From: JAKPAM01 sp047601745
GTDB lineage: Bacteria; Pseudomonadota; Gammaproteobacteria; Burkholderiales; Burkholderiaceae_E
Assembly (NCBI GenBank): GCA_047601745.1
Contig: JASGIS010000001.1
Location: forward strand, 6,618,388 to 6,682,387
Direction of reading: 5' to 3'
DNA: 64,000 nt
Each line of letters starts with the position of its first letter. The stretch's first letter is position 1. Positions 8,352-18,199 of this stretch are shown piece by piece. The position numbers and the translations under genes are program-made. The notes beneath the pieces were generated by a model. It saw only the letters and a program-made list of their open reading frames with translations. It was not told where the DNA came from and ran no database searches.

Positions 8352-8633
8352 TCACATCGAGAACAGGCGCGAGATCTCGGGACGGCCTTCCATGTGCTCG
8401 CCCAGGCGTTTGCCGATCTGGCGGAAATGGTCGGACTTGCGGTGGAACTCGACCGCGGCTTCGTCCTGGTAGCGCTCGAGGAACGCGAAGGTGTCGGGAT
8501 CCTCGGTGCGCCACAACGCGTATTCGAGGCAGCCCGGTTCGGCGCGCGAGGCGGCCGCCAGTTCGTTGGCGGTGGCTACGAACGCGTCCGCCGAACCCTG
8601 CTTGACCTTGATCTTGGCAACGACTGCGATCAT
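8352..8633 (-). CDS. Antibiotic biosynthesis monooxygenase (ABM)/YgiN-type small protein
   Basis: A 93-residue alpha-beta barrel protein of the ABM domain family: VVAKIKVKQGSADAFVATANELAAASRAEPGCLEYALWRTEDPDTFAFLERYQDEAAVEFHRKSDHFR. The E-P-G-C-x-x-Y motif and the later H-x-x-S-x-H-F segment are typical of YgiN-like putative quinol monooxygenases. It is a single gene with AGGAGAC upstream of the ATG. Enzymatic activity is not established for most members. Confidence 0.85.
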   Translation of the reverse strand: MIAVVAKIKVKQGSADAFVATANELAAASRAEPGCLEYALWRTEDPDTFAFLERYQDEAAVEFHRKSDHFRQIGKRLGEHMEGRPEISRLFSM

Positions 8634-8720
8634 CGATGTCTCCTGTGCGATAGTCGTTTGGGAGCCGACATTCTAATCGAGCGCACCGCGAGCCGATCTG
8701 ACCGCCCCTCGACGCCCGAC

Positions 8721-8766
8721 GCCCGACCTCTCGACTCCTCGGCGCCCGACCTCTCGACTCCTCGGC
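8721..8766. repeat. Perfect 2 x 23-bp tandem repeat
   Basis: Two exact 23-bp copies lie at 8721-8743 and 8744-8766, with a degenerate start of a third copy after them. They lie in the gap between the ABM gene and the ChaC-like gene, just past the 3' end of the latter. Two copies without unique spacers do not make a CRISPR. Confidence 0.85.
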
Positions 8767-8776
8767 GCTCGACCGC

Positions 8777-9499
8777 TCAGCCGCCCGGCCCGATCCCTGC
8801 CGGCAGCTCGCGGCGCAGCCGTTCCATCGCGACGTCGCGGATGCCCATCCGCCGCATCGCCTCGATCATCGAATCGAAATACGCGCGGCAGGTGCCCAGG
8901 CTGCCCCGGCCCGTCGCGATCAGGCGCGCGGCCTCGCCGACATCGACCCGCCCCAGGTAGCGCTCGTGCCGGCGATTGGCGACGAAAGTCAGCACGCGCA
9001 CCGGCCGGCCGTCGATCGCCGCGGCCAGCCAGCGCGCGTCGTACACGCCGGACAGCATCTCGCGCCGCCAGACGAGCCGCAGCTCGTGTTCGACCTTGGC
9101 CGGCGCGATCCGGAACGCGACGCCGTTGCAGGCGCCGCCGCGATCGAGCGCCAGCATCAGCCCCGGATCGGCGACGCTGCCGCGCCCGAACACCGAGCGC
9201 AGGCAGAAGGCTCGGCGCCAGCCCCGGACCAGCGCGCGGCTCTGTCCGTCGTGGTCGAACGCGGGATTCCACATCAACGAGCCGTAACCGAACAGGTACA
9301 GGTCCTGGTGCCGGTCGTGGCCGGCCAGCGCCTGCGCGAGCGACTCGTCCAGCTCGGCATCGGTGCGCACCCGCGTGCCGGCCGGCACGCCCGCCCGGAA
9401 GGCCATCAGCAGCGAACCGTCGAGCAGCCGCTCGCGGTTGATCTGCAGCAGCGCCCCGTCGGCCGGTGACCCGGCCGCGGGCTCTCCGTTCCCGCTCAT
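8777..9499 (-). CDS. ChaC-like glutathione-specific gamma-glutamylcyclotransferase
   Basis: ChaC-type enzymes split glutathione into 5-oxoproline and Cys-Gly. The glycine-rich substrate loop FGYGSLMWNP and downstream GWRRAFCLRSVFGRGS and LMLALDRGGACNGVAFRI are diagnostic; the Glu of the RREMLSGVY segment (about residue 150) is the likely catalytic acid. A 60-residue N-terminal extension precedes the core. It runs leftward, 19 bp after the ABC binding-protein operon stop on the same strand. The window also holds a gamma-glutamyltransferase and an oxoprolinase-family pair, but their contexts differ. Confidence 0.9.
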   Translation of the reverse strand: MSGNGEPAAGSPADGALLQINRERLLDGSLLMAFRAGVPAGTRVRTDAELDESLAQALAGHDRHQDLYLFGYGSLMWNPAFDHDGQSRALVRGWRRAFCLRSVFGRGSVADPGLMLALDRGGACNGVAFRIAPAKVEHELRLVWRREMLSGVYDARWLAAAIDGRPVRVLTFVANRRHERYLGRVDVGEAARLIATGRGSLGTCRAYFDSMIEAMRRMGIRDVAMERLRRELPAGIGPGG

Positions 9500-9518
9500 C
9501 GCGTCCCCGGCGACCTCG

Positions 9519-10736
9519 TCATTTGACCGTCATCACGTCGCCGAACAGCGCCCAGCTCTTGCCGTCGAACTTGACCAGTTGCATCGACTGGAACGGCGCG
9601 TAGTCGGTCGGCGACGTGTTGATCAGCACGCCCGGCAGCGCCATCGGCAATTGCAGATCCTTGATGTTGGCCGCCTGCCGCATCACGTTCTCGCGCGTCA
9701 GATCGTCGCCGCACTGCTTGAGCACGTGGACGATCGACATCGCCAGGTTGTAGCCGTAGACGTTGCCGTTGTCCGCCACGTCGCCGTCCGGATAGTACTT
9801 CTTCATGAACGCGAGCCAGTCCTTATAGCCCTGATCGTTCTCCCACTGCTTGTCGGTCGCGTCCTTCAGGTAGTTCATCGAGATGATGCCGATCGATTTC
9901 TCGATCCCGGCCGGTGCCAGCACCGAACCGACCGACGCCGACACGTTGTTCAGGAACTGCAGCGGCTTCCAGCCGATGTCGTACGCCTTGCGGATCGCCA
10001 TCGCCGCGAACTTGGGCGTCGTGATGTTCATGAACACGTCGGCGCCCGACGACTTGAGCGCGACGATCTGCGAATCGACGGTCGGATCGGTCACCTCATA
10101 CGAGACTTCCGACACGATCAGCTTGCGGCCGGCCTCGCCCAGGCCGTCCTTGAAGCCGTGCAGGTAGTCCTTGCCGTAGTCGTCGTTCTGATAAATGATG
10201 CCGATCTTCGCATCGGGCTTGTTCTTCAGGATGTATTGCGCGTAGACCTTGCCTTCGCTCTGGTAGTTGGGCTGCCAGCCCATCGTCCACGGGAAGTGCT
10301 TCGGGTCGTTCCACTTGGACGCGCCCGTCGCGAGGAACAGGTGCGGCACCTTCTTCGCGTTCATGTACTTGTGGATCGCCGTGTTGGACGGCGTTCCCAG
10401 CGGATTGAGCACGAACAGCACCTCGTCCTGCTCGACCAGGCGCCGCACCTGCTCGACCGCCTTCGGCGGCGAATAACCGTCGTCCAGCGTGATGAACTCG
10501 ATCTTGCGGCCATTGATGCCGCCCTGATCGTTGATCATCCGGTAATAAGCGGCCTGCGCCTTGCCGATCGTGCCGTACGCCGACGCGGGGCCGCTGTACG
10601 GCATGATGTTGCCGATCTTGATCTCGGTATCCGACGCGCCCGGGTCGTACTTCTTCTGAGCGATCGCCGCCATCGGCAGCGTCAACGCGAGCGCCACACC
10701 GGCCGCCTTCATCCATCCCGTCATGCCCAGTCCCAT
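9519..10736 (-). CDS. Branched-chain amino acid-type ABC transporter substrate-binding protein (copy 1)
   Basis: A periplasmic type I binding protein (Peripla_BP_6) with a Sec signal ending AIAQ and a mature start QKKYDPGASDTEIKIGNIMPYSGPASAYGTIGKA. I chose the ATG at 10736 because AAGGAG lies just upstream; in-frame starts further upstream lack such a site. It is the last gene of a leftward liv operon and a close paralogue of the preceding gene, with the same length (405 residues) and near-identical stretches (GGINGRKI, FITLDDGYSPPK, VFMNITTPKFAA). The two copies may widen ligand range for one transporter. Confidence 0.9.
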   Translation of the reverse strand: MGLGMTGWMKAAGVALALTLPMAAIAQKKYDPGASDTEIKIGNIMPYSGPASAYGTIGKAQAAYYRMINDQGGINGRKIEFITLDDGYSPPKAVEQVRRLVEQDEVLFVLNPLGTPSNTAIHKYMNAKKVPHLFLATGASKWNDPKHFPWTMGWQPNYQSEGKVYAQYILKNKPDAKIGIIYQNDDYGKDYLHGFKDGLGEAGRKLIVSEVSYEVTDPTVDSQIVALKSSGADVFMNITTPKFAAMAIRKAYDIGWKPLQFLNNVSASVGSVLAPAGIEKSIGIISMNYLKDATDKQWENDQGYKDWLAFMKKYYPDGDVADNGNVYGYNLAMSIVHVLKQCGDDLTRENVMRQAANIKDLQLPMALPGVLINTSPTDYAPFQSMQLVKFDGKSWALFGDVMTVK

Positions 10737-10822
10737 GTTGATCTCCTTCATGCCACCACCACACTCCACCCGCCACCGGCATCCTCGCCGGCCGGTGGGC
10801 TCACCTCGATCGAACGTACCGC

Positions 10823-12040
10823 TCACTTGTCCGACATCACCTCGCCGAACAGCTCCCAGCCCTTGCCGTTGAACTTGACCAGTTGCATCGACTGGAACGG
10901 CGCGTAGTCGGTCGGCGACGTATCGACCAGTACGCCCGGCAGCGCCATCGGCAGTTGCAGCGCCTTGAGGCTGGCCGCCTGCTTCATCACGTTCTCGCGC
11001 GTCAGATCATCGCCGCACTGCTTGAGCACCTGCACCATCGTCTGCGCGACGCCGTAGCCGAACACGACGAAACTGTCGCCCAGATCGGCGTCCGGATAGT
11101 ATTTCTTGACGAAGGCCAGCCAGTCCTTGAAGCCCGGGTCGTTCTCCCACTGCTTGTCGTTCGGGTCCTTCAGGTAGTTCATCGAGATGATGCCGGTCGC
11201 CTTGTCCAGCCCGGCCGGCACCATCACCGCACCGACCGACGACGACACGTTGTTCAGATAGTGCACCGGCCTCCAGCCGATGTCGTGCACCTTGCGGATC
11301 GCCTGCGCCGCGAACTTCGGCGTCGTGATGTTCATGAACACGTCGGCGCCCGACGACTTCAGCGAAACGATCTGCGAATCGATCGTCGGGTCGGTCACCT
11401 CATACGAGACTTCCGACACGATCTGCTTGCGGCCGGCCTCGCCCAGGCCTTCCTTGAAGCCATTCAGGTAGTCCTTGCCGTAGTCGTCGTTCTGGTAAAG
11501 GATGCCGATCTTCGCGTCCGGCTTGGTCTTGAGCACGTGCCGCGCGTAGACCGCACCCTCGCTGTGGTAGTTCGGCTGCCAGCCCATCGACCACGGGAAG
11601 CGCTTCGGGTCGTTCCACTTGGACGCCCCCGTCGCCAGGAACAGGTGCGGCACCTTCTTGCTGTTCATGTACTTGTGGATCGCGGTGTTCGGCGCCGTTC
11701 CCAGCGGCGACACGATCGCCAGCACGTTCTCCTGCTCGACCAGCCGCCGGGTCTGCTCGACGGTCTTCGGCGGCGAGTAGCCGTCGTCCAGCGTGATGAA
11801 GTTGATCTTGCGGCCGTTGATGCCGCCCTGGTCATTGATGAACTTGAAGTAGGCGTCCAGCGTCTTGCCGATCGAACCGTAGGCCGAGGCGGGCCCGCTG
11901 TAAGCCATGATGTTGCCGATCTTGATCTCGGTGTCGGAGGCGCCCGGGCCGTACTTCTTCTGCGCGAAGGCCGACGTCGACAACATCAGACCCAGGCTGA
12001 CGGCCGCGACCGCCAGTTTCGGGACGAACGATTTCAGCAT
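10823..12040 (-). CDS. Branched-chain amino acid-type ABC transporter substrate-binding protein (copy 2)
   Basis: A paralogue of the downstream binding protein with signal peptide MLKSFVPKLAVAAVSLGLMLSTSAFAQ and mature start KKYGPGASDTEIKIGNIMAYSGPASAYGSIG. The ATG at 12040 is preceded by GGGAGA. The frame stays open far upstream, but that part is only the antiphase of livM. It is separated from livM by a 155-bp gap containing a strong hairpin, which may let the binding protein be expressed at a different level from the membrane and ATPase subunits. Confidence 0.92.
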   Translation of the reverse strand: MLKSFVPKLAVAAVSLGLMLSTSAFAQKKYGPGASDTEIKIGNIMAYSGPASAYGSIGKTLDAYFKFINDQGGINGRKINFITLDDGYSPPKTVEQTRRLVEQENVLAIVSPLGTAPNTAIHKYMNSKKVPHLFLATGASKWNDPKRFPWSMGWQPNYHSEGAVYARHVLKTKPDAKIGILYQNDDYGKDYLNGFKEGLGEAGRKQIVSEVSYEVTDPTIDSQIVSLKSSGADVFMNITTPKFAAQAIRKVHDIGWRPVHYLNNVSSSVGAVMVPAGLDKATGIISMNYLKDPNDKQWENDPGFKDWLAFVKKYYPDADLGDSFVVFGYGVAQTMVQVLKQCGDDLTRENVMKQAASLKALQLPMALPGVLVDTSPTDYAPFQSMQLVKFNGKGWELFGEVMSDK

Positions 12041-12148
12041 CCTATCTCCCCATGCGTCGCGCGGCGCGCGGACGCTCGAAAGGTGGGTTGAGGCGGGTGC
12101 GCGCGTGCCGAGGCCGAGCCGGCGCCGGCCCTCTCGCGCGCAAGGAAA

Positions 12149-12176
12149 CGGCCGGCATGCGCGAACATGCCGGCCG
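12149..12176 (-). terminator. Strong hairpin between livM and the binding-protein genes
   Basis: An 11-bp perfect stem (CGGCCGGCATG / CATGCCGGCCG) with a 6-nt loop lies downstream of livM. The tail on the minus strand (TTTCCTT) is only weakly U-rich, so it may be a partial terminator or an mRNA-stabilising stem rather than a full stop. Confidence 0.6.
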
Positions 12177-12195
12177 GTGAGAACGGCACCCGTGC

Positions 12196-13230
12196 TCAGC
12201 GGTGCGCGACGACTTGCGGCTTGCGCCGGGCCTGCAGGCTGCGCAGGCCGCCGGCGACGCCGCTGGGCAGTATGAACATGAACAGGATCAGGAACAGGCC
12301 GTAGATCGCCCACGGCGCGGCCTTCGAGATCTGGTCGGCGATGTTCGGGATGAACTGGATGAAGATCGCGCCGAAGATGGCCCCGGACAGCGAAGCCAGA
12401 CCGCCGACGACGATCCCGACGACGAAGGTGATCGACAGGAACACCGTGAAGCTGTCGGGCGCGACGAACTGCACGGCGATCGCGCCCAGCGCGCCGGCCA
12501 CGCCGGTGTACAGCGCCGACACACCGAAGGTCAGCGACTTGTACATCTTGTTGTTGACGCCCATCGTCTCGGCCGCCATCGGATGATCGCGGATCGCCAC
12601 CAGCGCCCGTCCGATCCGTCCCTTCAGCAGGTTGCGGCCGGCGACGAACATGATCACCGTGATGACCAGCGTGAAGAAGTACAGCCACTGGTCCTGCGTC
12701 AACGGCAGACCGAACGGCGCGTCGGGCTTCATGATGACGATGCCCTGCACGCCGCCGGTCCATTCCTCGATGCCCTTGAACTTCAGCAACTGCGGCAACG
12801 CCACGCCCAGCGCGAACGTGGCCAGCGCCAGGTACAAGCCCTCGAGCTTGAGCGCCGGCAGGCCGAACAGGAAGCCGACCACCAGGCATATGAAGCCGGC
12901 GATCGGCACCGTCACCCAGTACGGCACGTTGAACTGATCCATCAGGATCGCTGCCGTATAGGCGCCGATCGCGTAGAACGCGCCGTGCCCGAGCGAGATC
13001 TGGCCGTTGTAGCCGGTCAGCATGTTCAGCCCCAGCAGCGCGATCGCGTACACGAGCACCAGCGTGCACTGGAACACACGATAGTTGCTGAACACGAAAG
13101 GCAGCACGCACAGCACCACGGCCAGCACGATCAGCCCCGGGATCTGCCACTTGGGCCGGGCGGCGGCGGCCGGTAGCGCCACCGTACTCTTGAAGCTGTC
13201 GTCCACCGCGGCCGACGTCGTCGTATTCAT
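12196..13230 (-). CDS. livM: Branched-chain amino acid-type ABC transporter permease LivM
   Basis: An inner-membrane permease of the LivM family. It has a hydrophobic N-terminal helix (PGLIVLAVVLCVLPFVF), then the hallmark ALLGLNMLTGYNGQISLGHGAFYAIGAYTAA and, near the end, FVVGIVVGGLASLSGAIFGAIFIQFIPN. Eight or more membrane segments are visible. An ATG at 13230 has GGAGAC upstream, so I prefer it to the GTG at 13260. The gene begins 22 bp after livH. Ligand class is by analogy: branched-chain amino acids or other small amino or organic acids. Confidence 0.92.
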   Translation of the reverse strand: MNTTTSAAVDDSFKSTVALPAAAARPKWQIPGLIVLAVVLCVLPFVFSNYRVFQCTLVLVYAIALLGLNMLTGYNGQISLGHGAFYAIGAYTAAILMDQFNVPYWVTVPIAGFICLVVGFLFGLPALKLEGLYLALATFALGVALPQLLKFKGIEEWTGGVQGIVIMKPDAPFGLPLTQDQWLYFFTLVITVIMFVAGRNLLKGRIGRALVAIRDHPMAAETMGVNNKMYKSLTFGVSALYTGVAGALGAIAVQFVAPDSFTVFLSITFVVGIVVGGLASLSGAIFGAIFIQFIPNIADQISKAAPWAIYGLFLILFMFILPSGVAGGLRSLQARRKPQVVAHR

Positions 13231-13252
13231 GGATGAAGTCTCCAAATCGTGG

Positions 13253-14125
13253 TCAGACACGGGTGACGTGGACCTTGCCGAACAAGCCCGACGGCTTGAC
13301 GATCAGCACGCCGACGATCAGCACCAGCGCGACCGACAGCTTCAGCTCGTTGCCGATCACGTAGGCACCGAGCAGGTTCTCCAGCACGCCGACGATGAAT
13401 CCGCCGACCACCGCGCCGGCCGGATTCTCGATGCCGCCGATCAGGGCCGCGGCGAACGCGTACAGCAGGATGCCGGCCATCATGTTCGGATCCAGGTAGA
13501 CGACCGGCGCGACCATCATGCCGGCGATCGCGCCGATCGCGGCGGCCAGCCCCCAGCCCAGCGCCAGCATCCAGCCGACGCGCACGCCGACCAGGCGGCT
13601 GGACACGGGGTTCTGCGCAGCCGCGCGCATCGCCAGCCCCAGCGGCGTGAAGCGGAAGAACGCCGCCAGCAACGCCAGCACGACGAGCGTGACCAGGATC
13701 GCACCGACCTCGTGCGGCGACATGTACGAGTTGCCGAGGAACGAGTTCTCGGGGAACGGGCTCGGGAACGGCTTGATCGTGTACGAATAGATCCAGCCGG
13801 CCACGCTGTTCATGATGACCAGCAGGCCGATGAACACGACGACCGCCGACAGCTCCGACGAGCCGCGGATCGGCCGCACGACGACGCGCTCGATCGCGGC
13901 GCCGATGATGAACGACAGCACGATCGTCCCGAAGAACGCGACCCAGTACGGCATGCCGGCCTGGATCATCGTCCACGCCAGGTAGGTCGAGAACATCGCC
14001 ATCTCGCCCTGCGCGAAATTGATCAGGTGCGTGGCCTGATAGATCATCACCAGCGCGAGGGCCACGCTGGCGTAGATGCCGCCGGTGGCCAGGCCGGCGA
14101 ATACCTGATGCAAGAATCCATCCAC
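13253..14125 (-). CDS. livH: Branched-chain amino acid-type ABC transporter permease LivH
   Basis: A LivH-type permease. The N-terminus (VDGFLHQVFAGLATGGIYASVALALVMIYQATHLINFAQGEMAMFSTYLAWTM) and the late segment AAALIGGIENPAGAVVGGFIVGVLENL are family hallmarks. The start is the GTG at 14125, with GGGAGG six bases upstream; no ATG is available in frame nearby. It is 290 residues long and packed 2 bp behind livF, as part of a livG-livF-livH-livM-binding protein operon. Confidence 0.93.
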   Translation of the reverse strand: MDGFLHQVFAGLATGGIYASVALALVMIYQATHLINFAQGEMAMFSTYLAWTMIQAGMPYWVAFFGTIVLSFIIGAAIERVVVRPIRGSSELSAVVVFIGLLVIMNSVAGWIYSYTIKPFPSPFPENSFLGNSYMSPHEVGAILVTLVVLALLAAFFRFTPLGLAMRAAAQNPVSSRLVGVRVGWMLALGWGLAAAIGAIAGMMVAPVVYLDPNMMAGILLYAFAAALIGGIENPAGAVVGGFIVGVLENLLGAYVIGNELKLSVALVLIVGVLIVKPSGLFGKVHVTRV

Positions 14126-14127
14126 GT

Positions 14128-14837
<710 letters not shown>

Positions 14838-14841
<4 letters not shown>

Positions 14842-15650
14842 TGGGCGGGGGCTCCGAGATAAGCTTGGATGACGTCGGGGTGCTCGCGCACGTGATCCGG
14901 CGTGCCTTCGGCGATCTTGCGGCCGAAGTTCAGCGCGACGACCTTGTCCGACACCCCCATGACGAGGCTCATGTGGTGCTCGACCAGCAGCACGGTGACG
15001 CCGAGCTTGTCGCGCACCGAGCGGATCAGATCGCCGAGCGCCGACACCTCTTCGTGGTTCAGACCCGCGGCCGGCTCGTCGAGCAGCAGCAGCTTGGGCT
15101 TGGCGGCCATCGCCCGCGCGAACTCGACGCGCTTCTGCGTACCGAACGGCAGCGCGGCGACCGGGATCTCGGCGACCGGATGCAGATCGAGCATCGACAG
15201 CAATTCGTTGGCCTGCGCCTCGGTCTCCTGCTCTTCGCGAACGACGGCGCGCGTGTGCAGCGCATTGGCCAGGAAACCGCAGCGCGTGCGGCAGTGACGG
15301 CCGACCATGACGTTCTGACGAACCGTCATCGTCTTGAACAGCGCCAGGTTCTGGAACGTGCGGCCGATGCCCAGCGCCGCCATCTCGTTGCGCGGCAGCT
15401 TGGTCAGTTCGGTCCCCTCGAACGTGATGCGTCCCTCGTTGCAGTTGTACAGCCGCGAAAGGCAGTTGAACAGCGTCGTCTTGCCCGCCCCATTGGGCCC
15501 GATCAATCCGCACACCTGGCCGTCGTCGATCTCGAACGACACCGAATCGAGCGCGACGATGCCGCCGAAACGCACGGTCACCTTCTCGACGCCCAACAAC
15601 TGCTTGCCGGCACGGGACGGCGCCGTGCCGTGCCTGGTCTCCTCGCCCAT
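14838..15650 (-). CDS. livG: ABC transporter ATP-binding protein LivG
   Basis: The first gene of the liv operon. It has Walker A GPNGAGKTT, a LivG-type signature (LPFGTQKRVEFARAMAAKPKLLLLDEPAAGLNHEE) and the switch His in VLLVEHHMSLVMG. I choose the ATG at 15650 (MGEETRHG) because GAGGT lies 8 bases upstream; an ATG at 15707 adds 19 atypical residues. It is divergent from yajC. Confidence 0.93.
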
Positions 15651-15794
15651 CGGTCGCACCTCAGGTCTCTCTTTGTGATTGGCAACGATTCTTGTTGTGC
15701 AGTGCAACCCCTGTCAATACCGGGACTACCCTGCAAGCGGGGGATGCCGAACAATGCAAGCTATACTAGCGAGCTTGTCCACTGGAGGAATTTC

Positions 15795-16130
15795 GTGTTG
15801 ATTTCAGAGGCTTACGCCCAGTCCGCCGGGGCATCCGCGCAGGGCCAGCTCGTGCAGTTCCTGCCGATCATCCTGATGTTCGTCGTGCTGTACTTCCTGA
15901 TGATCCGGCCGCAGATGAAGCGGGCCAAGGAAACGCGCGCGATGATCGAGGCGCTCAAGAAGGGCGACGAGGTCGTCACCAGCGGCGGTATCGTCGGCAG
16001 GATCACCAAGGTCAGCGAAGGCTACATCACGCTCGAAGTCGCTCGTCAGGGCGGCGACGCGGTCGAGATGACGTTCCAGCGCGCGGCCGTGCAGACGCTG
16101 CTGCCCAACGGCACGATCAAGTCGATCTGA
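15795..16130 (+). CDS. yajC: Preprotein translocase accessory subunit YajC
   Basis: A single-span membrane protein that binds SecDF. One hydrophobic segment (FLPIILMFVVLYFLMI) is followed by RPQMKRAKETRAMIEALKKGDEVVTSGGIVGRI, the YajC hallmark. The start is unusual: GTG at 15795 (VLISEAYAQ), 6 bp after a strong GGAGGAA; the next codon is TTG and there is no usable ATG. A TATACT box at about 15763 could be the promoter -10. It lies upstream of secD and secF. Confidence 0.93.
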   Translation: MLISEAYAQSAGASAQGQLVQFLPIILMFVVLYFLMIRPQMKRAKETRAMIEALKKGDEVVTSGGIVGRITKVSEGYITLEVARQGGDAVEMTFQRAAVQTLLPNGTIKSI

Positions 16131-16299
16131 ACGACCCGCGCGGGCGCCGGCCCCCGGCCGGGGTCGCACCGGCCGGCCGCCGCGCCGGCTCTACGGCTTC
16201 CCGCCGTTGCGGCCCGTTCGCCGTCATGCGCGCCCTCGGGCGCCCGTCCCCTTCCGGCAGCGATCCGCCGCCCTCCACCGCTCCGTCCCGGTTGACACG

Positions 16300-18153
16300 A
16301 TGAATCGTTATCCGATCTGGAAATACCTGCTGATCGTCGCCGCGCTGCTGTTCGGCATCGTCTACACGATACCGAACTTCTTCGGCGAGGCGCCGGCCGT
16401 GCAGGTGTCGAGCAGCAAGGCCACGCTGAAGATCGATACCGCGCTGATGGATCGCATCCAGTCGGCGCTCGGCTCGGCCGGCATCGATACGTCGGGCGTG
16501 ATCTTCGACGGCACGTCGGTCAAGGTGCGGTTCAACGACACCGACGCGCAGCTCAAGGCCAAGGACGTCCTGAACCATACGCTGAACCCGGACCAGAACG
16601 ACCCGCTGTACGTGGTCGCGCTGAACCTGCTGTCGAACTCGCCGACCTGGCTGAGCCGGATCGGCGCCAATCCGATGGCGCTGGGACTGGACCTGCGCGG
16701 CGGCGTGCACTTCCTGCTGCAGGTCGACATGAAGCAGGCTTATGACAAGCGGATCGAATCGAGCGTCAGCGAGATCCGATCGCTGCTGCGCGACAAGAAC
16801 GTGCGCCATGCCGGCATCGTTCGCGCCGGCAACGCGATCGAGGTGCGCTTTCGCGACGCCGAAACGATGGAGCGCGCGCGCGGCCTGCTGGTCGACAACC
16901 AGCCGGGCTTCGCGTTCGAGGCCGGCGGCAGCGGCACCGACCTGAAACTGACCGGCACGCTGCGCCCCCGCTTCGAGAAGGAAACCCTCGACGCGGCGAT
17001 CAAGCAGAACATGACGACGCTGAACAACCGCGTCAACGAACTGGCGGTGGCCGAACCGATCATCCAGCAGCAGGGCCCGGACCGCATCATCGTCCAGTTG
17101 CCCGGCGTGCAGGACACCGCCAAGGCCAAGGACATCCTGGGCCGCACGGCGACGCTCGAGGCGCGGCTGGTCGACCAGTCGTCCGAGGCCCAGTCGGCGC
17201 TGATGGGCGGCGGCGCGGTGCCGTTCAACAGCGAGCTGTTCAAGGTCGGCCGCGGCGCGCCGGTGGTGCTGCGCAAGCAGGCGATCTTCACCGGCGAGCA
17301 GTTGACCGGCGCGCAGGCGACGTTCGACCAGGACCATCGCCCGGCGGTCTCGATCAACCTGAACGACGCGGCCGGCCGCGTGATGCGCGAGGTCTCGCGC
17401 GAGAACCTGCGCAAGCCGATGGCCGTCGTGCTGTTCGAGCGCGGACGCGGCGAGGTGCTGACGGTCGCCACGATCCAGTCCGAACTGGGCTCGCGCTTCC
17501 AGATCACCGGCATGGAAAGCCCGCAGGCGGCCAACGACCTGGCGCTGCTGCTGCGCGCCGGCGCGCTGGCCGCGCCGATGGAGATCATCGAAGAACGCAC
17601 GATCGGCCCGAGCCTGGGCGCCGACAACATCCAGAAGGGCTTCGACAGCGTCAAGTGGGGCTTCGTCGCCGTCGCGCTGTTCATGATCGTCTACTACCAG
17701 TTGTTCGGCCTGGTCTCGGCGCTGGCGCTGGGCGCTAACCTGCTGCTGCTGGTGGCGCTGCTGTCGCTGCTGCAGGCGACGCTGACGCTGCCCGGGATGG
17801 CGGCGATCGCGCTGGCGCTGGGCCTGGCGATCGACGCCAACGTGCTCGTCAACGAACGCGTGCGCGACGAGCTGCGCAACGGCACGACGCCGCAGGCGTC
17901 GATCGCCGCCGGCTACGAGCGCGCGTGGGGCACGATCCTGGACTCGAACGTGACCACGCTGATCGCCGGCATCGCGCTGCTCGTGTTCGGCTCCGGGCCG
18001 GTCAAGGGCTTCGCGGTCGTCCACTGCCTGGGCATCCTGACCTCGATGTTCTCGGCGGTGTTCCTGTCGCGCGGCCTGATCAACCTCTGGTACGGGCGCA
18101 AGAAGAAGCTGACGACGCTGTCGATCGGACAGGTCTGGAAGCCGACGGCCTGA
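16300..18153 (+). CDS. secD: Protein translocase subunit SecD
   Basis: SecD works with SecF to pull exported proteins across the inner membrane using the proton gradient. It has an N-terminal membrane helix (WKYLLIVAALLFGIVYTIPNFFG), a large periplasmic domain starting with ALGLDLRGGVHFLLQVD, and a C-terminal five-helix RND bundle (FVAVALFMIVYYQLFGLVSALALGANL..., IDANVLVNERVRDELRNG). I start at the ATG at 16300 (MNRYPIWKY), which matches SecD N-termini; an upstream ATG at 16207 would add 31 unlikely residues. 617 residues. Confidence 0.97.
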   Translation: MNRYPIWKYLLIVAALLFGIVYTIPNFFGEAPAVQVSSSKATLKIDTALMDRIQSALGSAGIDTSGVIFDGTSVKVRFNDTDAQLKAKDVLNHTLNPDQNDPLYVVALNLLSNSPTWLSRIGANPMALGLDLRGGVHFLLQVDMKQAYDKRIESSVSEIRSLLRDKNVRHAGIVRAGNAIEVRFRDAETMERARGLLVDNQPGFAFEAGGSGTDLKLTGTLRPRFEKETLDAAIKQNMTTLNNRVNELAVAEPIIQQQGPDRIIVQLPGVQDTAKAKDILGRTATLEARLVDQSSEAQSALMGGGAVPFNSELFKVGRGAPVVLRKQAIFTGEQLTGAQATFDQDHRPAVSINLNDAAGRVMREVSRENLRKPMAVVLFERGRGEVLTVATIQSELGSRFQITGMESPQAANDLALLLRAGALAAPMEIIEERTIGPSLGADNIQKGFDSVKWGFVAVALFMIVYYQLFGLVSALALGANLLLLVALLSLLQATLTLPGMAAIALALGLAIDANVLVNERVRDELRNGTTPQASIAAGYERAWGTILDSNVTTLIAGIALLVFGSGPVKGFAVVHCLGILTSMFSAVFLSRGLINLWYGRKKKLTTLSIGQVWKPTA

Positions 18154-18199
18154 CGCCGCTTCTCGCCGACTCCCGCGAACCCCAGTCCACGGAACCAAG

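Noticed and set aside
8721..8766. Possible CRISPR array
   Set aside because: Only two perfect 23-bp units with no spacers and no cas genes nearby.
12041..13150. Apparent 370-residue N-terminal extension of the copy 2 binding protein
   Set aside because: The extension is livM read out of frame; a signal peptide and a ribosome binding site mark the true start at 12040.
12202..13176. A 324-codon plus-strand frame opposite livM
   Set aside because: Its composition (Arg/Gln/Asp/His-rich) is that of the complement of a membrane protein gene; livM explains the DNA fully.
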